Source: DASUDX01 sp036275365 (GTDB taxonomy: Bacteria; Pseudomonadota; Gammaproteobacteria; Nevskiales; Nevskiaceae). From it: a stretch of 41,783 bases of DNA. Each line of letters opens with the position of its first letter. Within the stretch, counting starts at the first letter, position 1. The stretch is from assembly GCA_036275365.1 (NCBI GenBank), contig DASUDX010000091.1:1-41783 (forward strand). The letters run 5' to 3'. Below, piece by piece: positions 8,563 through 15,832 of the stretch. The position numbers were made by a program, and so were the translations under genes. The notes beneath the pieces are model-generated. The model searched no databases. It was not told where the DNA came from and saw nothing but the letters and a program-made list of their open reading frames with translations.

Positions 8563-9443
8563 TCGCCCGCCTGCTGCTGCTGGTCGGGCTGCTGGCCGGC
8601 TGCCAGAGCGAGCCGCGTGCGGCCGCACCGGCGCCGGGGCTGATCGAGGAGACCCTGGTCCACGAGGGCCTCACCCGCCGCTACCAGCTGCGGCTGCCGC
8701 CGCACGGCGGCGAGGGCCGGCGCCCCCTGCTGATCGCCCTGCACGGCGGCCTCGGCCAGGGCGCGTCCTTCGCCCGCCTCAGCGGGCTCGCCAGCCTGCC
8801 GGAGACGGCGGACTGGGTGCTGGTGTTTCCGGATGGACGCCAGCGCAGCTGGAATGCCGGTGGCTGCTGCGGGCCGGCGATGCGCGCCGGCGTGGATGAT
8901 GTCGGCTTCCTGTCGGCGCTGGTGGAGACCCTGGTGGCCCGCCACCGGGTGGACCCCGGGCGGGTCCACGGCACCGGCTTTTCCAATGGCGCGATGCTGC
9001 TGCAGCGCGCCGCCTGCGAGCGGCCCGGCCTGTTCCGTGCCATCGCACCGGTGGCCGGCGGGCTGATGCTGCCGGCCTGCGCGGCGCGCGAGGGCCCGGC
9101 GGTGTTTCTGCTGCAGGGCCGTGAGGACGCGCGCATCCCCTGGGAGGGCGGCGTGTTCGAAGGCAGCCCCCGTCCGTCGATGCAGGCGATGGCGCGCCTG
9201 TGGGGCGAGCGCAACCGCTGTGATCTCGGCGCACCGGTCACGGTCCACTCACCGGCCCCGGCCGGCTGCCAGCGCTGGTCGGGCTGCGCGGACGGGCGCC
9301 CGGTGCAGTGGTGCGGGCTGGCGGGCGTCGGCCACCAATGGCCGGGCGGGCAGACCGTGCTGCCCCAGCGCCTGGGCCCCAACACCGCGAGCTACTCGGC
9401 GAGCCGGGAGATCCTCGCCTTCTTCCAGGGGCTGGCGCCCTGA
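8559..9443 (+). CDS. LpqC/PHB-depolymerase-family esterase lipoprotein
   Basis: A 294-residue secreted serine esterase. It begins with GTG overlapping the preceding stop, then a short lipoprotein signal ending LLVGLLAGC (Cys14 lipidated). The alpha/beta hydrolase core has the oxyanion segment LLIALHGGLGQGASF, the cysteine pair NAGGCCGP common in the polyhydroxybutyrate depolymerase/feruloyl esterase family, the nucleophile elbow GTGFSNGAML, the acid region LLQGREDARIPWEGG, and the histidine in LAGVGHQWPGG. All triad residues are present. Known relatives hydrolyse PHB oligomers, feruloyl or acetyl esters. The physiological ester here is unknown. It ends four bases from the convergent DUF3604 gene; the two stops form the palindrome TGAGCGCTCA. 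Confidence 0.88.
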   Translation: MIARLLLLVGLLAGCQSEPRAAAPAPGLIEETLVHEGLTRRYQLRLPPHGGEGRRPLLIALHGGLGQGASFARLSGLASLPETADWVLVFPDGRQRSWNAGGCCGPAMRAGVDDVGFLSALVETLVARHRVDPGRVHGTGFSNGAMLLQRAACERPGLFRAIAPVAGGLMLPACAAREGPAVFLLQGREDARIPWEGGVFEGSPRPSMQAMARLWGERNRCDLGAPVTVHSPAPAGCQRWSGCADGRPVQWCGLAGVGHQWPGGQTVLPQRLGPNTASYSASREILAFFQGLAP

Positions 9444-9447
9444 GCGC

Positions 9448-10659
9448 TCAGCGCGGCGCGATCCACACCGGGCTGGAGACGGTGAGCAGGCGGCCATCGG
9501 CGCCGCGGGCGCGCAGGTAGTACCAGCGCTCCTCATCGGTGACGGTGAGCCGCGCCACCAGGCGGGGACCGCTGCTGCCGGCCACCACCTCGCCGCCACG
9601 GCTGACCAGCTCCAGCGTCCCGCTGAAGGGTTCGCCGCGCGGGCTCAGACGGGCCAGCACGCGCACCCGGCCCCCGGCCTCGCAGCGCAGGCGCGATCCC
9701 ATCGGATGCCCCTCCGCCTCGAAGCGCAGGATGCGCGGGCTCTGCGCCGTGCTCAGCGCATAGGTGCGGCGCGCAGCCCAGGCGGCCTTGAGGTTCTCGC
9801 GGCTCAGCGAGGGCATCAGGGTCACCGTCTTGGCCCGCGCCGGGTCGGCCCAGCGGATGCCGTGCTCGTCCTCGGCGGCGACCGCACCCACATGCCAGCC
9901 GCGGTCCAGCGCGCGGATGTAGAAGGGTTCGTAGCGATCATCCCCGCCCGGATTGAACAGCTCGATGCCGAACATCTGCGCATCGGCCTCGGGCACATAC
10001 TCGAAGTCGAACCAGTTGCAGCCGGGGTCGGCGGCATCCAGGCACTTGTCGCCCGGGTGGTTGAAGTGGGCCAGCCCATCGCCCCCGCCGCCAAAGGGCA
10101 CCGGGCTGGTGGCGCTGCCGCCCAGGCCCGGGGTGGCGGGATCGCGCACCAGCCACTCCCAGAACGGCTCCAGCAGGGCCACATAGCCGAGATCGGTCTT
10201 GGCGTTGGAGAAGTTCTGCGAGAAGTAGACATTGATGTGGCCGAAGCGGTCCGAGGTCCACTCGAAGCCGCGCACGGCGACGAAGCGCTCGTCGCTGACC
10301 TCGCCGACCTGGCGGGCGGTCGCCTCCCACTTGGCGAGCCGGTCGTCGTTCACCCCCAGGCAGGTGAGCAGACCGTCCGGAGTGCTGAAGCAGTCGCTGC
10401 CGACGCTGACGAAGTTGCCACGGTCATAGGTATCCGAATGCTCGGCCGAGCCCATGTAGTGCAGCCCGCGGGCCTTGCCGACCTCGAAGTAGTCGCGCGG
10501 GACGGCGAAGATGTCGCCGTCCGAATAGCTGCTGTGCTCGTGCATCGCACCGAGGTAGCCGCGCAGCCGCGGGCCCTCGTAGGGGTCGCAGACCGCCGGG
10601 GTCTGGGCGGACGCCGCCACCGGCAGCAGGCTGGCCATCAGCAGCAGACGCAGGACCAT
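9448..10659 (-). CDS. DUF3604 / PHP-fold secreted metal-dependent hydrolase
   Basis: A 403-residue periplasmic protein with a signal peptide (MVLRLLLMASLLPVAASA). The PHP-like metal ligands appear in order: GAMHEHSSYSDGD, YMGSAEHSDT, HFNHPGDKC, and VAAEDEHGIRWAD. This matches DUF3604 proteins, which are predicted phosphoesterases. The ATG at 10659 is chosen over the GTG at 10665 because a Shine-Dalgarno AAGGAG (10667-10672) lies seven bases before the ATG and only one before the GTG. That Shine-Dalgarno overlaps the last codon of the upstream phosphatase gene, so the two are coupled. Pairing with a PhoD-type phosphatase suggests joint work on extracellular phosphoesters, though the substrate is not shown. 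Confidence 0.85.
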   Translation of the reverse strand: MVLRLLLMASLLPVAASAQTPAVCDPYEGPRLRGYLGAMHEHSSYSDGDIFAVPRDYFEVGKARGLHYMGSAEHSDTYDRGNFVSVGSDCFSTPDGLLTCLGVNDDRLAKWEATARQVGEVSDERFVAVRGFEWTSDRFGHINVYFSQNFSNAKTDLGYVALLEPFWEWLVRDPATPGLGGSATSPVPFGGGGDGLAHFNHPGDKCLDAADPGCNWFDFEYVPEADAQMFGIELFNPGGDDRYEPFYIRALDRGWHVGAVAAEDEHGIRWADPARAKTVTLMPSLSRENLKAAWAARRTYALSTAQSPRILRFEAEGHPMGSRLRCEAGGRVRVLARLSPRGEPFSGTLELVSRGGEVVAGSSGPRLVARLTVTDEERWYYLRARGADGRLLTVSSPVWIAPR

Positions 10660-10671
10660 GGTCACGCTCCT

Positions 10672-12429
10672 TCAGGGGGCCAGCGGCGGCGGGTTGTCCT
10701 TGCCGGGGCTGGCGCTGGTGGCCACCGTCAGCCGCTGGCTGCCGCTGAGGGTTTCCAGCATCACCGGGTCGCGGCTCTCGGCGGTGCTGGCCACCTGCAC
10801 CACCGAGTAATACCACTCGCTCTGCAGACGCTCGGCGGTGAGGTCCATCAGCTGATAGCCGAGCTGGGTCTCGTTGACATGCTTCATGTGCGGGTTGCTG
10901 CCGGAGGCGCGCAGGGCGTTCCAGATCGGCAGCGGTACCTGGGCCACGCCGCCGCAGCACAGCTCCACGCCCAGCGAGCCCTCGCCGGTGAGCGGGTTGT
11001 AGGCCAGCGGGTCATTCGGCACCCGCGGCAGATCGCAGGCGATCACCGCGTGGATGTCGCCGAACACGAACACCGTGTTCTGCACCTGGGCCTGCTCGAG
11101 CACATCGAACACCGCGTTGCGATCGAAGCGGTAGCCGTCCCAGGCGTCCTCGTTGAGATAGCAGGGCTCGCTGCCGGGCGTGCTGGTGCAGCCGGTGGTG
11201 GGGTTGCCGCCCGGGGTGATCAGCGGGGCGAAGGTGGTGCCGCTGAGCACCAGCTTCCAGGTCGCGGTGCTCGCCGGCAGCTCGCGCAGCAGCCAGTCGC
11301 GCTGCTCGGCGCCGAGGATGGTCTGCTCCGGGCTGACCAGGCTGGTGCCCTGGATCGGCGCACGGCCGACCAGACGGGTATCGAGCACGAACAGATCCAG
11401 CTGCTCGCCATAGGCCACCTTGCGGTAGATGCGGCCGCTGCCGTCCGGGCGCAGGCCGGTGGCCGGCGGCGCCTCCGGGCACAGCGCGGCGTCCGGCGCA
11501 TCCGGCGCGCCACGGTCGCGGATCGGCATCCATTCGAAATAGGCGCGGATCGCCCAGCCCACCCGCTCGGCCCAGCAGCCCTCCTCACCCTCGGTGTGGT
11601 TGTCGGCGCCGCTGGCGAAGCTGTTGTTGGTGCTCTCGTGATCGTCCCAGGTGGTGATCCAGGGGTGCTGGCGATGCGCCTCCTGCAGGTCCGGATCGGT
11701 CTTGTACTGGGCGTGGCGCTCGCGGTAGTCGGCCAGCGTCAGGATCTCGCGGTCCGGGGTGTGGGCGCGCAGATCGCCCTGACCATTGCCGCCCTCGTAG
11801 AGGTAGTCGCCCAGATGCAGGACGAGGTCGAGGTCGGCGCGCTCGCCGATGCGGCCGAAGGCGTTGAACAGACCAAAGGTGTAGTTGTTGCAGGCCGCTG
11901 CCGCGATGCGGATCTGGCTCACCGCATCGCTGGCCGCCGGCGCGGTGCGGGTGCGGCCAATCGGCGAGCGCTGGGCGCTGCCATCCGGCGCGGCCACGCT
12001 GAACTGGTAGTAGTAGGTGGTGAAGGAGGCCAGGCCGGCCGGATCGATCTTGACGGTGAAATCGCGCTCGCCGTCGGTGAGGACGCGACCGCTCGCCACC
12101 GGCGCCGAGAGATCCGGTGCCAGGCTCACCACCCAGTCCACCGCCACCGGCGCCAGGCTGCCGGCTTCGGGGGTGACGCGGGTCCACAGAATGACCCGGT
12201 CGGTGAGCGGGTCTCCGCTCGCCACGCCGTGGAGGAATGCCACCGTGCGACCGCTCACCGGAGCGGCCGCGGCACCCCCGCTGCGGCTGTTGCCGCAGGC
12301 GGTCAGCGCCGGCAGCGACAGCGCCGCGGCACCGGCCAGGGCACTGCGGCGGAGGAACTCACGCCGGCTGTAGCGGAGCGGAAAGCGGGCGCGAAGCGCC
12401 AGGCTGCGACGACGATGGGAGGCACTCAT
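10672..12429 (-). CDS. PhoD-family alkaline phosphatase, Tat-exported
   Basis: A 585-residue secreted phosphatase/phosphodiesterase. The N terminus carries a twin-arginine signal (YSRREFLRRSALAGAAALSLPALTACG), so it is exported folded and may be lipidated at the cysteine. An Fn3-like N-terminal PhoD domain follows (FLHGVASGDPLTDRVILWTRVTP). The catalytic part has the metal-binding motifs AAAACNNYTFG, LHLGDYLYEGG, TWDDHESTNN and FVFGDIHAVI. Family members bind Ca2+ and Fe3+ and hydrolyse phosphomonoesters and diesters. It is longer than B. subtilis PhoD because of loop insertions between 300 and 420. It is co-directional with the DUF3604 gene two bases past its Shine-Dalgarno. Pho-type regulation is plausible, but no clear Pho box was seen upstream. 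Confidence 0.93.
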   Translation of the reverse strand: MSASHRRRSLALRARFPLRYSRREFLRRSALAGAAALSLPALTACGNSRSGGAAAAPVSGRTVAFLHGVASGDPLTDRVILWTRVTPEAGSLAPVAVDWVVSLAPDLSAPVASGRVLTDGERDFTVKIDPAGLASFTTYYYQFSVAAPDGSAQRSPIGRTRTAPAASDAVSQIRIAAAACNNYTFGLFNAFGRIGERADLDLVLHLGDYLYEGGNGQGDLRAHTPDREILTLADYRERHAQYKTDPDLQEAHRQHPWITTWDDHESTNNSFASGADNHTEGEEGCWAERVGWAIRAYFEWMPIRDRGAPDAPDAALCPEAPPATGLRPDGSGRIYRKVAYGEQLDLFVLDTRLVGRAPIQGTSLVSPEQTILGAEQRDWLLRELPASTATWKLVLSGTTFAPLITPGGNPTTGCTSTPGSEPCYLNEDAWDGYRFDRNAVFDVLEQAQVQNTVFVFGDIHAVIACDLPRVPNDPLAYNPLTGEGSLGVELCCGGVAQVPLPIWNALRASGSNPHMKHVNETQLGYQLMDLTAERLQSEWYYSVVQVASTAESRDPVMLETLSGSQRLTVATSASPGKDNPPPLAP

Positions 12430-12576
12430 GGGGAACGGATACGCAGGAAAAGACGGACACGATGCAGTCTAGTTCTGGCGCATGACGGGGCGAGGACAGG
12501 CACTCGGCGGCCCAGGAGCGCGACCGGCGCTCTCGTCGGCGGGCAGACCGCCGGCCCTCAGGCCTCACGAACCCGC

Positions 12577-12599
12577 CGCCCCGGGTGCACCCCGGGGCG
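12577..12599 (-). terminator. GC-rich hairpin downstream of the CAP-domain gene
   Basis: A perfect 9-base inverted repeat CGCCCCGGG/CCCGGGGCG encloses a 5-base loop, 13 bases past the CAP gene stop on the minus strand. There is no U tract after it, so it could be a 3'-end-stabilising structure or a weak or factor-dependent terminator. The rest of 12430-12611 holds no gene that I can support. Confidence 0.4.
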
Positions 12600-12611
12600 C
12601 GAGAGATCCGG

Positions 12612-13256
12612 TTACCCGGCGTTCCAGCCCGGCGCGGCCGGGCATTCCCCGGCGACGGTGGCGGGCACCAGCACCGGCTCCGGCGGGTTGAGCGCCCGGC
12701 TCAGGGCCTCGGCGCTGTTGCCCCAGGCCTTGAGGCCCTCGACATTGCCGCGCGGGGTGTAGTTGCAGACCCACACCTCGGCCGTGGGGCAGCGCGCGCG
12801 CGCGCAGCCGACCACCCGCGTGGTCTCCCACATCAGCTGGGTGAACTGGCCACAGCTGCGCGCCGAGCAGCGCCCGCTGGCGGCGTCGTAATGGACGCCC
12901 TCGCCGCCCCAGCGCTCCACCACCTCATCGGGCAGACGGCGATAGCCCTCGTAGGGCTGGCTGGAGAAGGAGCGGTAGAGGTTCTCGCCCCAGTTCTGGC
13001 GACGGGCCGGATCCGGGTTGAAGCGCAGCTGGCAGCCCTCGGCGGCGAGCTGGCGCGCCCAGCCCTCGGCCTGGCGCTGGGCGGTGGGCGACCACTGCAG
13101 CGGCGGAATGCCTTCGCGCGAACGCCAGGTGTTGTGGGCCTCGAGCAGGCCGGCGAACTCGGCCGGCTGCGGCCCCACCTCGTAGGGAATGATCCCGGGC
13201 TGGGCGCGCAGCGACAGGGCCGGCAGGATCAGCAGCAGGGCGAGGATCAGGCGCAT
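12612..13256 (-). CDS. Secreted CAP/SCP-domain protein
   Basis: A 214-residue protein with a signal peptide (MRLILALLLILPALSLRAQ). The CAP (PR-1/SCP-like) domain spans most of the rest: LLEAHNTWRSREGIPPLQWSPTAQRQAEGWA, GENLYRSF, CGQFTQLMWETTRVVGCARARC and VWVCNYTPRGN. Cysteines match the disulfides of PR-1-like members. The usual GHYTQ motif reads GQFTQ, so one of the two cavity histidines is replaced by glutamine, while the first (AHN) and GEN glutamate remain. CAP proteins bind lipids or act extracellularly; bacterial roles are mostly unknown. It is the middle gene of a minus-strand run, 27 bases after the DUF455 gene. Confidence 0.9.
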   Translation of the reverse strand: MRLILALLLILPALSLRAQPGIIPYEVGPQPAEFAGLLEAHNTWRSREGIPPLQWSPTAQRQAEGWARQLAAEGCQLRFNPDPARRQNWGENLYRSFSSQPYEGYRRLPDEVVERWGGEGVHYDAASGRCSARSCGQFTQLMWETTRVVGCARARCPTAEVWVCNYTPRGNVEGLKAWGNSAEALSRALNPPEPVLVPATVAGECPAAPGWNAG

Positions 13257-13283
13257 GGCGAGGCTCCGGTGTCAGCGCCGAGT

Positions 13284-14069
13284 CTAGTCCAGGGCGCTGT
13301 GCAATTCCGTGGCGTCGAAGCCGGCCTGCACCCGCGCCGGGTGATTCAGCGGCGGGCGCAGCCGCACGCCATGCGCGGCGAGCAGCCGCGGCCAGAGCTC
13401 GCGCGGGTTCTCGCCGCGCTGGGCGCACCACCAGGCGAACCAGCGGCTGCCCACCGCCACATGGGCCACCTCCTCGGCGAGGATGCGCTCGAGAATCGCC
13501 ACCGTGTCCGCATCGCCGACCTCGCGCAGGCGTCCGATCATCCCCGGCGTCACATCCAGCCCGCGCGCCTCCAGCACCCGCGGCACCAGGGCCATGCGCA
13601 GCAGGCCGTCGTGGGCGGTCTTCTCGGCGGCCTCCCACAGGCCGTTGTGCGCCGGCAGATCGCCGTAGTCGGCACCCAGCTGCTGCAGGCGCTCGCGCAG
13701 CAGGGCGAAATGGCGGGCCTCGTCCTGGGCCACGCCCAGCCAGTCGGCGTAGTAGTCGCGGGGCAGGCCGCGGAACCGCTGGAGCGCGTCGAGCGCCAGA
13801 TTGATCGCGTTGAACTCGATATGGGCGACGGCATGGACCAGGGCGATGCGCCCCTCGCGGCTGCCCAGCCCGCGGCTGGGCACCTCGCGGGGGGCCACCA
13901 GCGCCGGCCGCGCCGGCCGTCCGGGCAGCGGGCCCGGGGGCACCACCACGGCCTCGGCGTCGAACAGCGCCGGCGCCGGCAGCTGCAGCGCGCCAACCCG
14001 CTCCCGCTTGCGCGCCGGGTCCGGCTCGCAGAGCGCGCCCAGCACCGCGCCGAAGAAGGCCTCGCTCAC
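13284..14069 (-). CDS. DUF455 ferritin-like di-metal protein
   Basis: A 261-residue protein of the DUF455 family, a ferritin-like four-helix bundle related to the MiaE-type hydroxylases. Ligand motifs visible: AHIEFNAINLALDAL, QDEARHFALLRERL (ExxH) and AEEVAHVAVGSRWF (ExxH), separated as expected for a carboxylate-bridged diiron site. The product and substrate are unknown. It starts with GTG at 14069, overlapping the metZ stop as GTGA, so its translation is coupled to metZ. That coupling places it under the SAM-II riboswitch upstream of metZ, suggesting a link to sulfur or methionine metabolism, which is inference. Confidence 0.87.
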   Translation of the reverse strand: MSEAFFGAVLGALCEPDPARKRERVGALQLPAPALFDAEAVVVPPGPLPGRPARPALVAPREVPSRGLGSREGRIALVHAVAHIEFNAINLALDALQRFRGLPRDYYADWLGVAQDEARHFALLRERLQQLGADYGDLPAHNGLWEAAEKTAHDGLLRMALVPRVLEARGLDVTPGMIGRLREVGDADTVAILERILAEEVAHVAVGSRWFAWWCAQRGENPRELWPRLLAAHGVRLRPPLNHPARVQAGFDATELHSALD

Positions 14070-15250
14070 GGCAGGCCGCGGGCGAGATCGGCCTGCAGAT
14101 CGGCGAGATCCTCCAGGCCGACGGCGATGCGCACCAGCCCCTCGCCGATGCCGGCGGCGGCCCGCGCCTCGGCGCTGATGCGGCCGTGGGTGGTGGTGGC
14201 CGGATGGGTGATGGTGGTGCGGGTATCGCCGAGATTGGCGGTGATCGAGCACAGGCGGGTGGCATCGATCAGCCGCCAGGCCGCCTCGCGATCGGCCAGT
14301 TCCAGGCTCACGATGGCCCCGCCGCCGCGCTGCTGGCGCTGGGCCAGCGCGTACTGGGGATGGCTGGGCAGGCCCGGATGGTGGACCCGCCGCACGCCCG
14401 GGCGGCCCTCCAGCCAGCGCGCCAGCGCCAGGGCATTGGCATCGTGGGCGCGCATGCGCAGGGCCAGGGTTTCCAGCCCCTTGAGAAACACCCAGGCATT
14501 GAACGGGCTCAGGCAGGGCCCGGCGGTGCGCAGCACCGCGGCGAGATCCTTGCCCACGGTCTGCGCATCCCCCACCACCGCCCCGCCCAGGCAGCGGCCC
14601 TGGCCATCGAGAAACTTGGTGGCGGAGTGGATCACCAGATCGGCGCCCAGCTTCAGCGGCTGCTGCAGCACCGGGGTGAGGAAGCAGTTGTCGACCGCGA
14701 GCTTCGCCCCGCGGCGATGGGCGAGGTCGGCAAGGGCGGCGATGTCCACCAGCTCGCACAGCGGATTGGACGGGGTCTCGACGAACAGCAGCCGGGTCTG
14801 CGGCGTGAATGCGGCCTCCCAGGCGGCGAGATCGCCGAGCTCGACATAGCTCACGCCGATGCCGAACTTGACGAAGTACTGGTTGAACAGATTCAGGGTG
14901 GCGCCGAACAGGCTCTTGGAGGCGATCACATGGTCGCCGCTCCTGAGCAGGGCCAGCCCCAGCGCCAGGATCGCCGCCATGCCGCTGCTGGTGGCCACGC
15001 AGGCCTCGCCGCCTTCGAGCGCGGCCAGACGCTGCTCGAAGGCCTGCACGGTGGGGTTGGTAAACCGCCCGTAGACATTGCCGGGCCGCTCCCCGGCGAA
15101 GGTGGCGGCGGCCTCGGCGGCGCTGCCGAAGACAAAGCTCGAGGTCAGGTGCAGGGCGGGCGAGTGCTCGCCCTCCTCGCTGCGCTTCTCGGCCGCGCGG
15201 ATCCCCAGGGTCGCGAAGCCGGGGGTACCGGCCTCATCGGAAGCATGCAT
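14066..15250 (-). CDS. metZ: O-succinylhomoserine sulfhydrylase
   Basis: A 394-residue PLP enzyme of the Cys/Met metabolism family. It makes homocysteine directly from O-succinylhomoserine (or O-acetylhomoserine) and sulfide, feeding methionine synthesis. Landmarks: NVYGRFTNPTVQAFEQRLAALEGG, ATSSGMAAI, LLFVETPSNPLCELVDI, VDNCFLTPVLQQPLKLGADLV, and the PLP lysine in HSATKFLDGQGRCLGG. The C-terminal part SITANLGDTRTTITHPATTTHGR is diagnostic for MetZ-like members. The ATG at 15250 (MHASDEAGTPGFATL) has Shine-Dalgarno GGAGAG five bases upstream. The open frame continues upstream through the riboswitch and is not coding. Expression should be shut off by SAM through the leader described separately. 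Confidence 0.95.
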   Translation of the reverse strand: MHASDEAGTPGFATLGIRAAEKRSEEGEHSPALHLTSSFVFGSAAEAAATFAGERPGNVYGRFTNPTVQAFEQRLAALEGGEACVATSSGMAAILALGLALLRSGDHVIASKSLFGATLNLFNQYFVKFGIGVSYVELGDLAAWEAAFTPQTRLLFVETPSNPLCELVDIAALADLAHRRGAKLAVDNCFLTPVLQQPLKLGADLVIHSATKFLDGQGRCLGGAVVGDAQTVGKDLAAVLRTAGPCLSPFNAWVFLKGLETLALRMRAHDANALALARWLEGRPGVRRVHHPGLPSHPQYALAQRQQRGGGAIVSLELADREAAWRLIDATRLCSITANLGDTRTTITHPATTTHGRISAEARAAAGIGEGLVRIAVGLEDLADLQADLARGLP

Positions 15251-15268
15251 AGCCACTCTCCAGCCACG

Positions 15269-15292
15269 AAAAAGCCCGCCACAGGGGCGGGC
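15269..15292 (-). terminator. Intrinsic terminator in the metZ leader (riboswitch expression platform)
   Basis: On the minus strand GCCCGCC, loop CCTGT, GGCGGGC is followed at once by TTTTT, a full intrinsic terminator. It lies between the aptamer and the metZ Shine-Dalgarno (about 15256-15261), and no gene ends there, so it must act inside the leader. This makes transcriptional attenuation the likely output of the riboswitch. Confidence 0.8.
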
Positions 15293-15296
15293 TTCG

Positions 15297-15349
15297 CATC
15301 CTGTTAGCGGCATTTGTTACGCGCCCGCAAGCGGTGAAATCGGCGCCCG
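15297..15349 (-). ncRNA. SAM-II riboswitch aptamer upstream of metZ
   Basis: The minus strand reads GGGCGCCGATTTCACCGC, a short link, GGGCGCGTAACAAATG and CCGCTAACAGGATG. This follows the SAM-II (SAM_alpha) consensus segment by segment: a GCGC stem strand, the (U/C)GAUUU loop segment, the opposing GCGC(G)U strand, (G/A)AUAAAUG-like AACAAATG, then the GCUAA segment that forms the H-type pseudoknot. The family binds S-adenosylmethionine and represses metA/metZ/metC-type genes, mainly in alphaproteobacteria. The aptamer starts almost at the predicted transcription start, ends about 47 bases before metZ, and is followed by an intrinsic terminator. Recognition is by consensus from memory; a covariance search would settle it. 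Confidence 0.85.
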
Positions 15350-15352
15350 CGC

Positions 15353-15358
15353 AGTATA
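15353..15358 (-). promoter_or_regulatory. -10 element for the metZ leader
   Basis: TATACT on the minus strand matches the sigma-70 -10 consensus in five of six positions. It places the start of transcription near 15346, at the first base of the SAM-II aptamer. No good -35 is present at 16-18 bases upstream. Confidence 0.55.
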
Positions 15359-15484
15359 CCGGGCGCCACGGTGGCGGCCCCGTGGGTCCAGCGGTCGAGC
15401 AGAAAATTGCCTCAGCCGCACCGTGCCATCTGGCGCCGCTGGCAGCCGCGCGGCAGCATGCCGCTGAACCCGAGGAGCCTGCCG

Positions 15485-15832
15485 ATGCGACTGCGCCTGC
15501 CCCTGCTGAGCCTGCTGCTGCTGAGTGCCTGCCAACCGCAGGGCAGCGCACCCGCGCCGATCAAGCCGCTGGTGCCCGCCGACGCTGCCCTCGCCTCGCT
15601 CTACGCCCAGACCTGCGGCAGCTGCCACAGCCGCCCGGGCACGGGTGCACCGATGCCCGGCGACACCGCCGCCTGGCAGGCGCGTCTGGCCCAGGGCGAA
15701 GCGGTGCTGCTCGCCCACACCGTCAACGGCTACCGGGGCATGCCGGCGATGGGTGCCTGCGCCGATTGCAGCGAGGAGGACTTCCGCCGCCTGATCGCCT
15801 TCCTGGCCCGCGGCGAGGGCGCCGCGCCATGA
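15485..15832 (+). CDS. Small c-type cytochrome lipoprotein
   Basis: A 115-residue periplasmic electron carrier. A lipoprotein signal ends LLSLLLLSAC (Cys near residue 16). One haem-binding CGSCH motif lies near residues 45-49, and the distal Met is probably in GYRGMPAMGACADCSEEDF. The C-terminal CxxC-like pair (ACADC) is typical of the c5/c-E-type small cytochromes. GAGGAG sits eight bases before the ATG at 15485. The gene overlaps the following FAD oxidase gene by ATGA, so the cytochrome is likely the electron acceptor of that oxidoreductase. Confidence 0.92.
   Translation: MRLRLPLLSLLLLSACQPQGSAPAPIKPLVPADAALASLYAQTCGSCHSRPGTGAPMPGDTAAWQARLAQGEAVLLAHTVNGYRGMPAMGACADCSEEDFRRLIAFLARGEGAAP

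Noticed and set aside
9121..12762. A 1213-codon open frame on the plus strand
   Set aside because: It lies antisense to the DUF3604 and PhoD genes, which have clear family motifs. High GC content removes stop codons from the antisense frame. Its translation is Ala/Arg/His/Gln-rich with no domain.
12585..14849. A 754-codon plus-strand open frame
   Set aside because: It runs antisense to the CAP, DUF455 and metZ genes; no recognisable domain.
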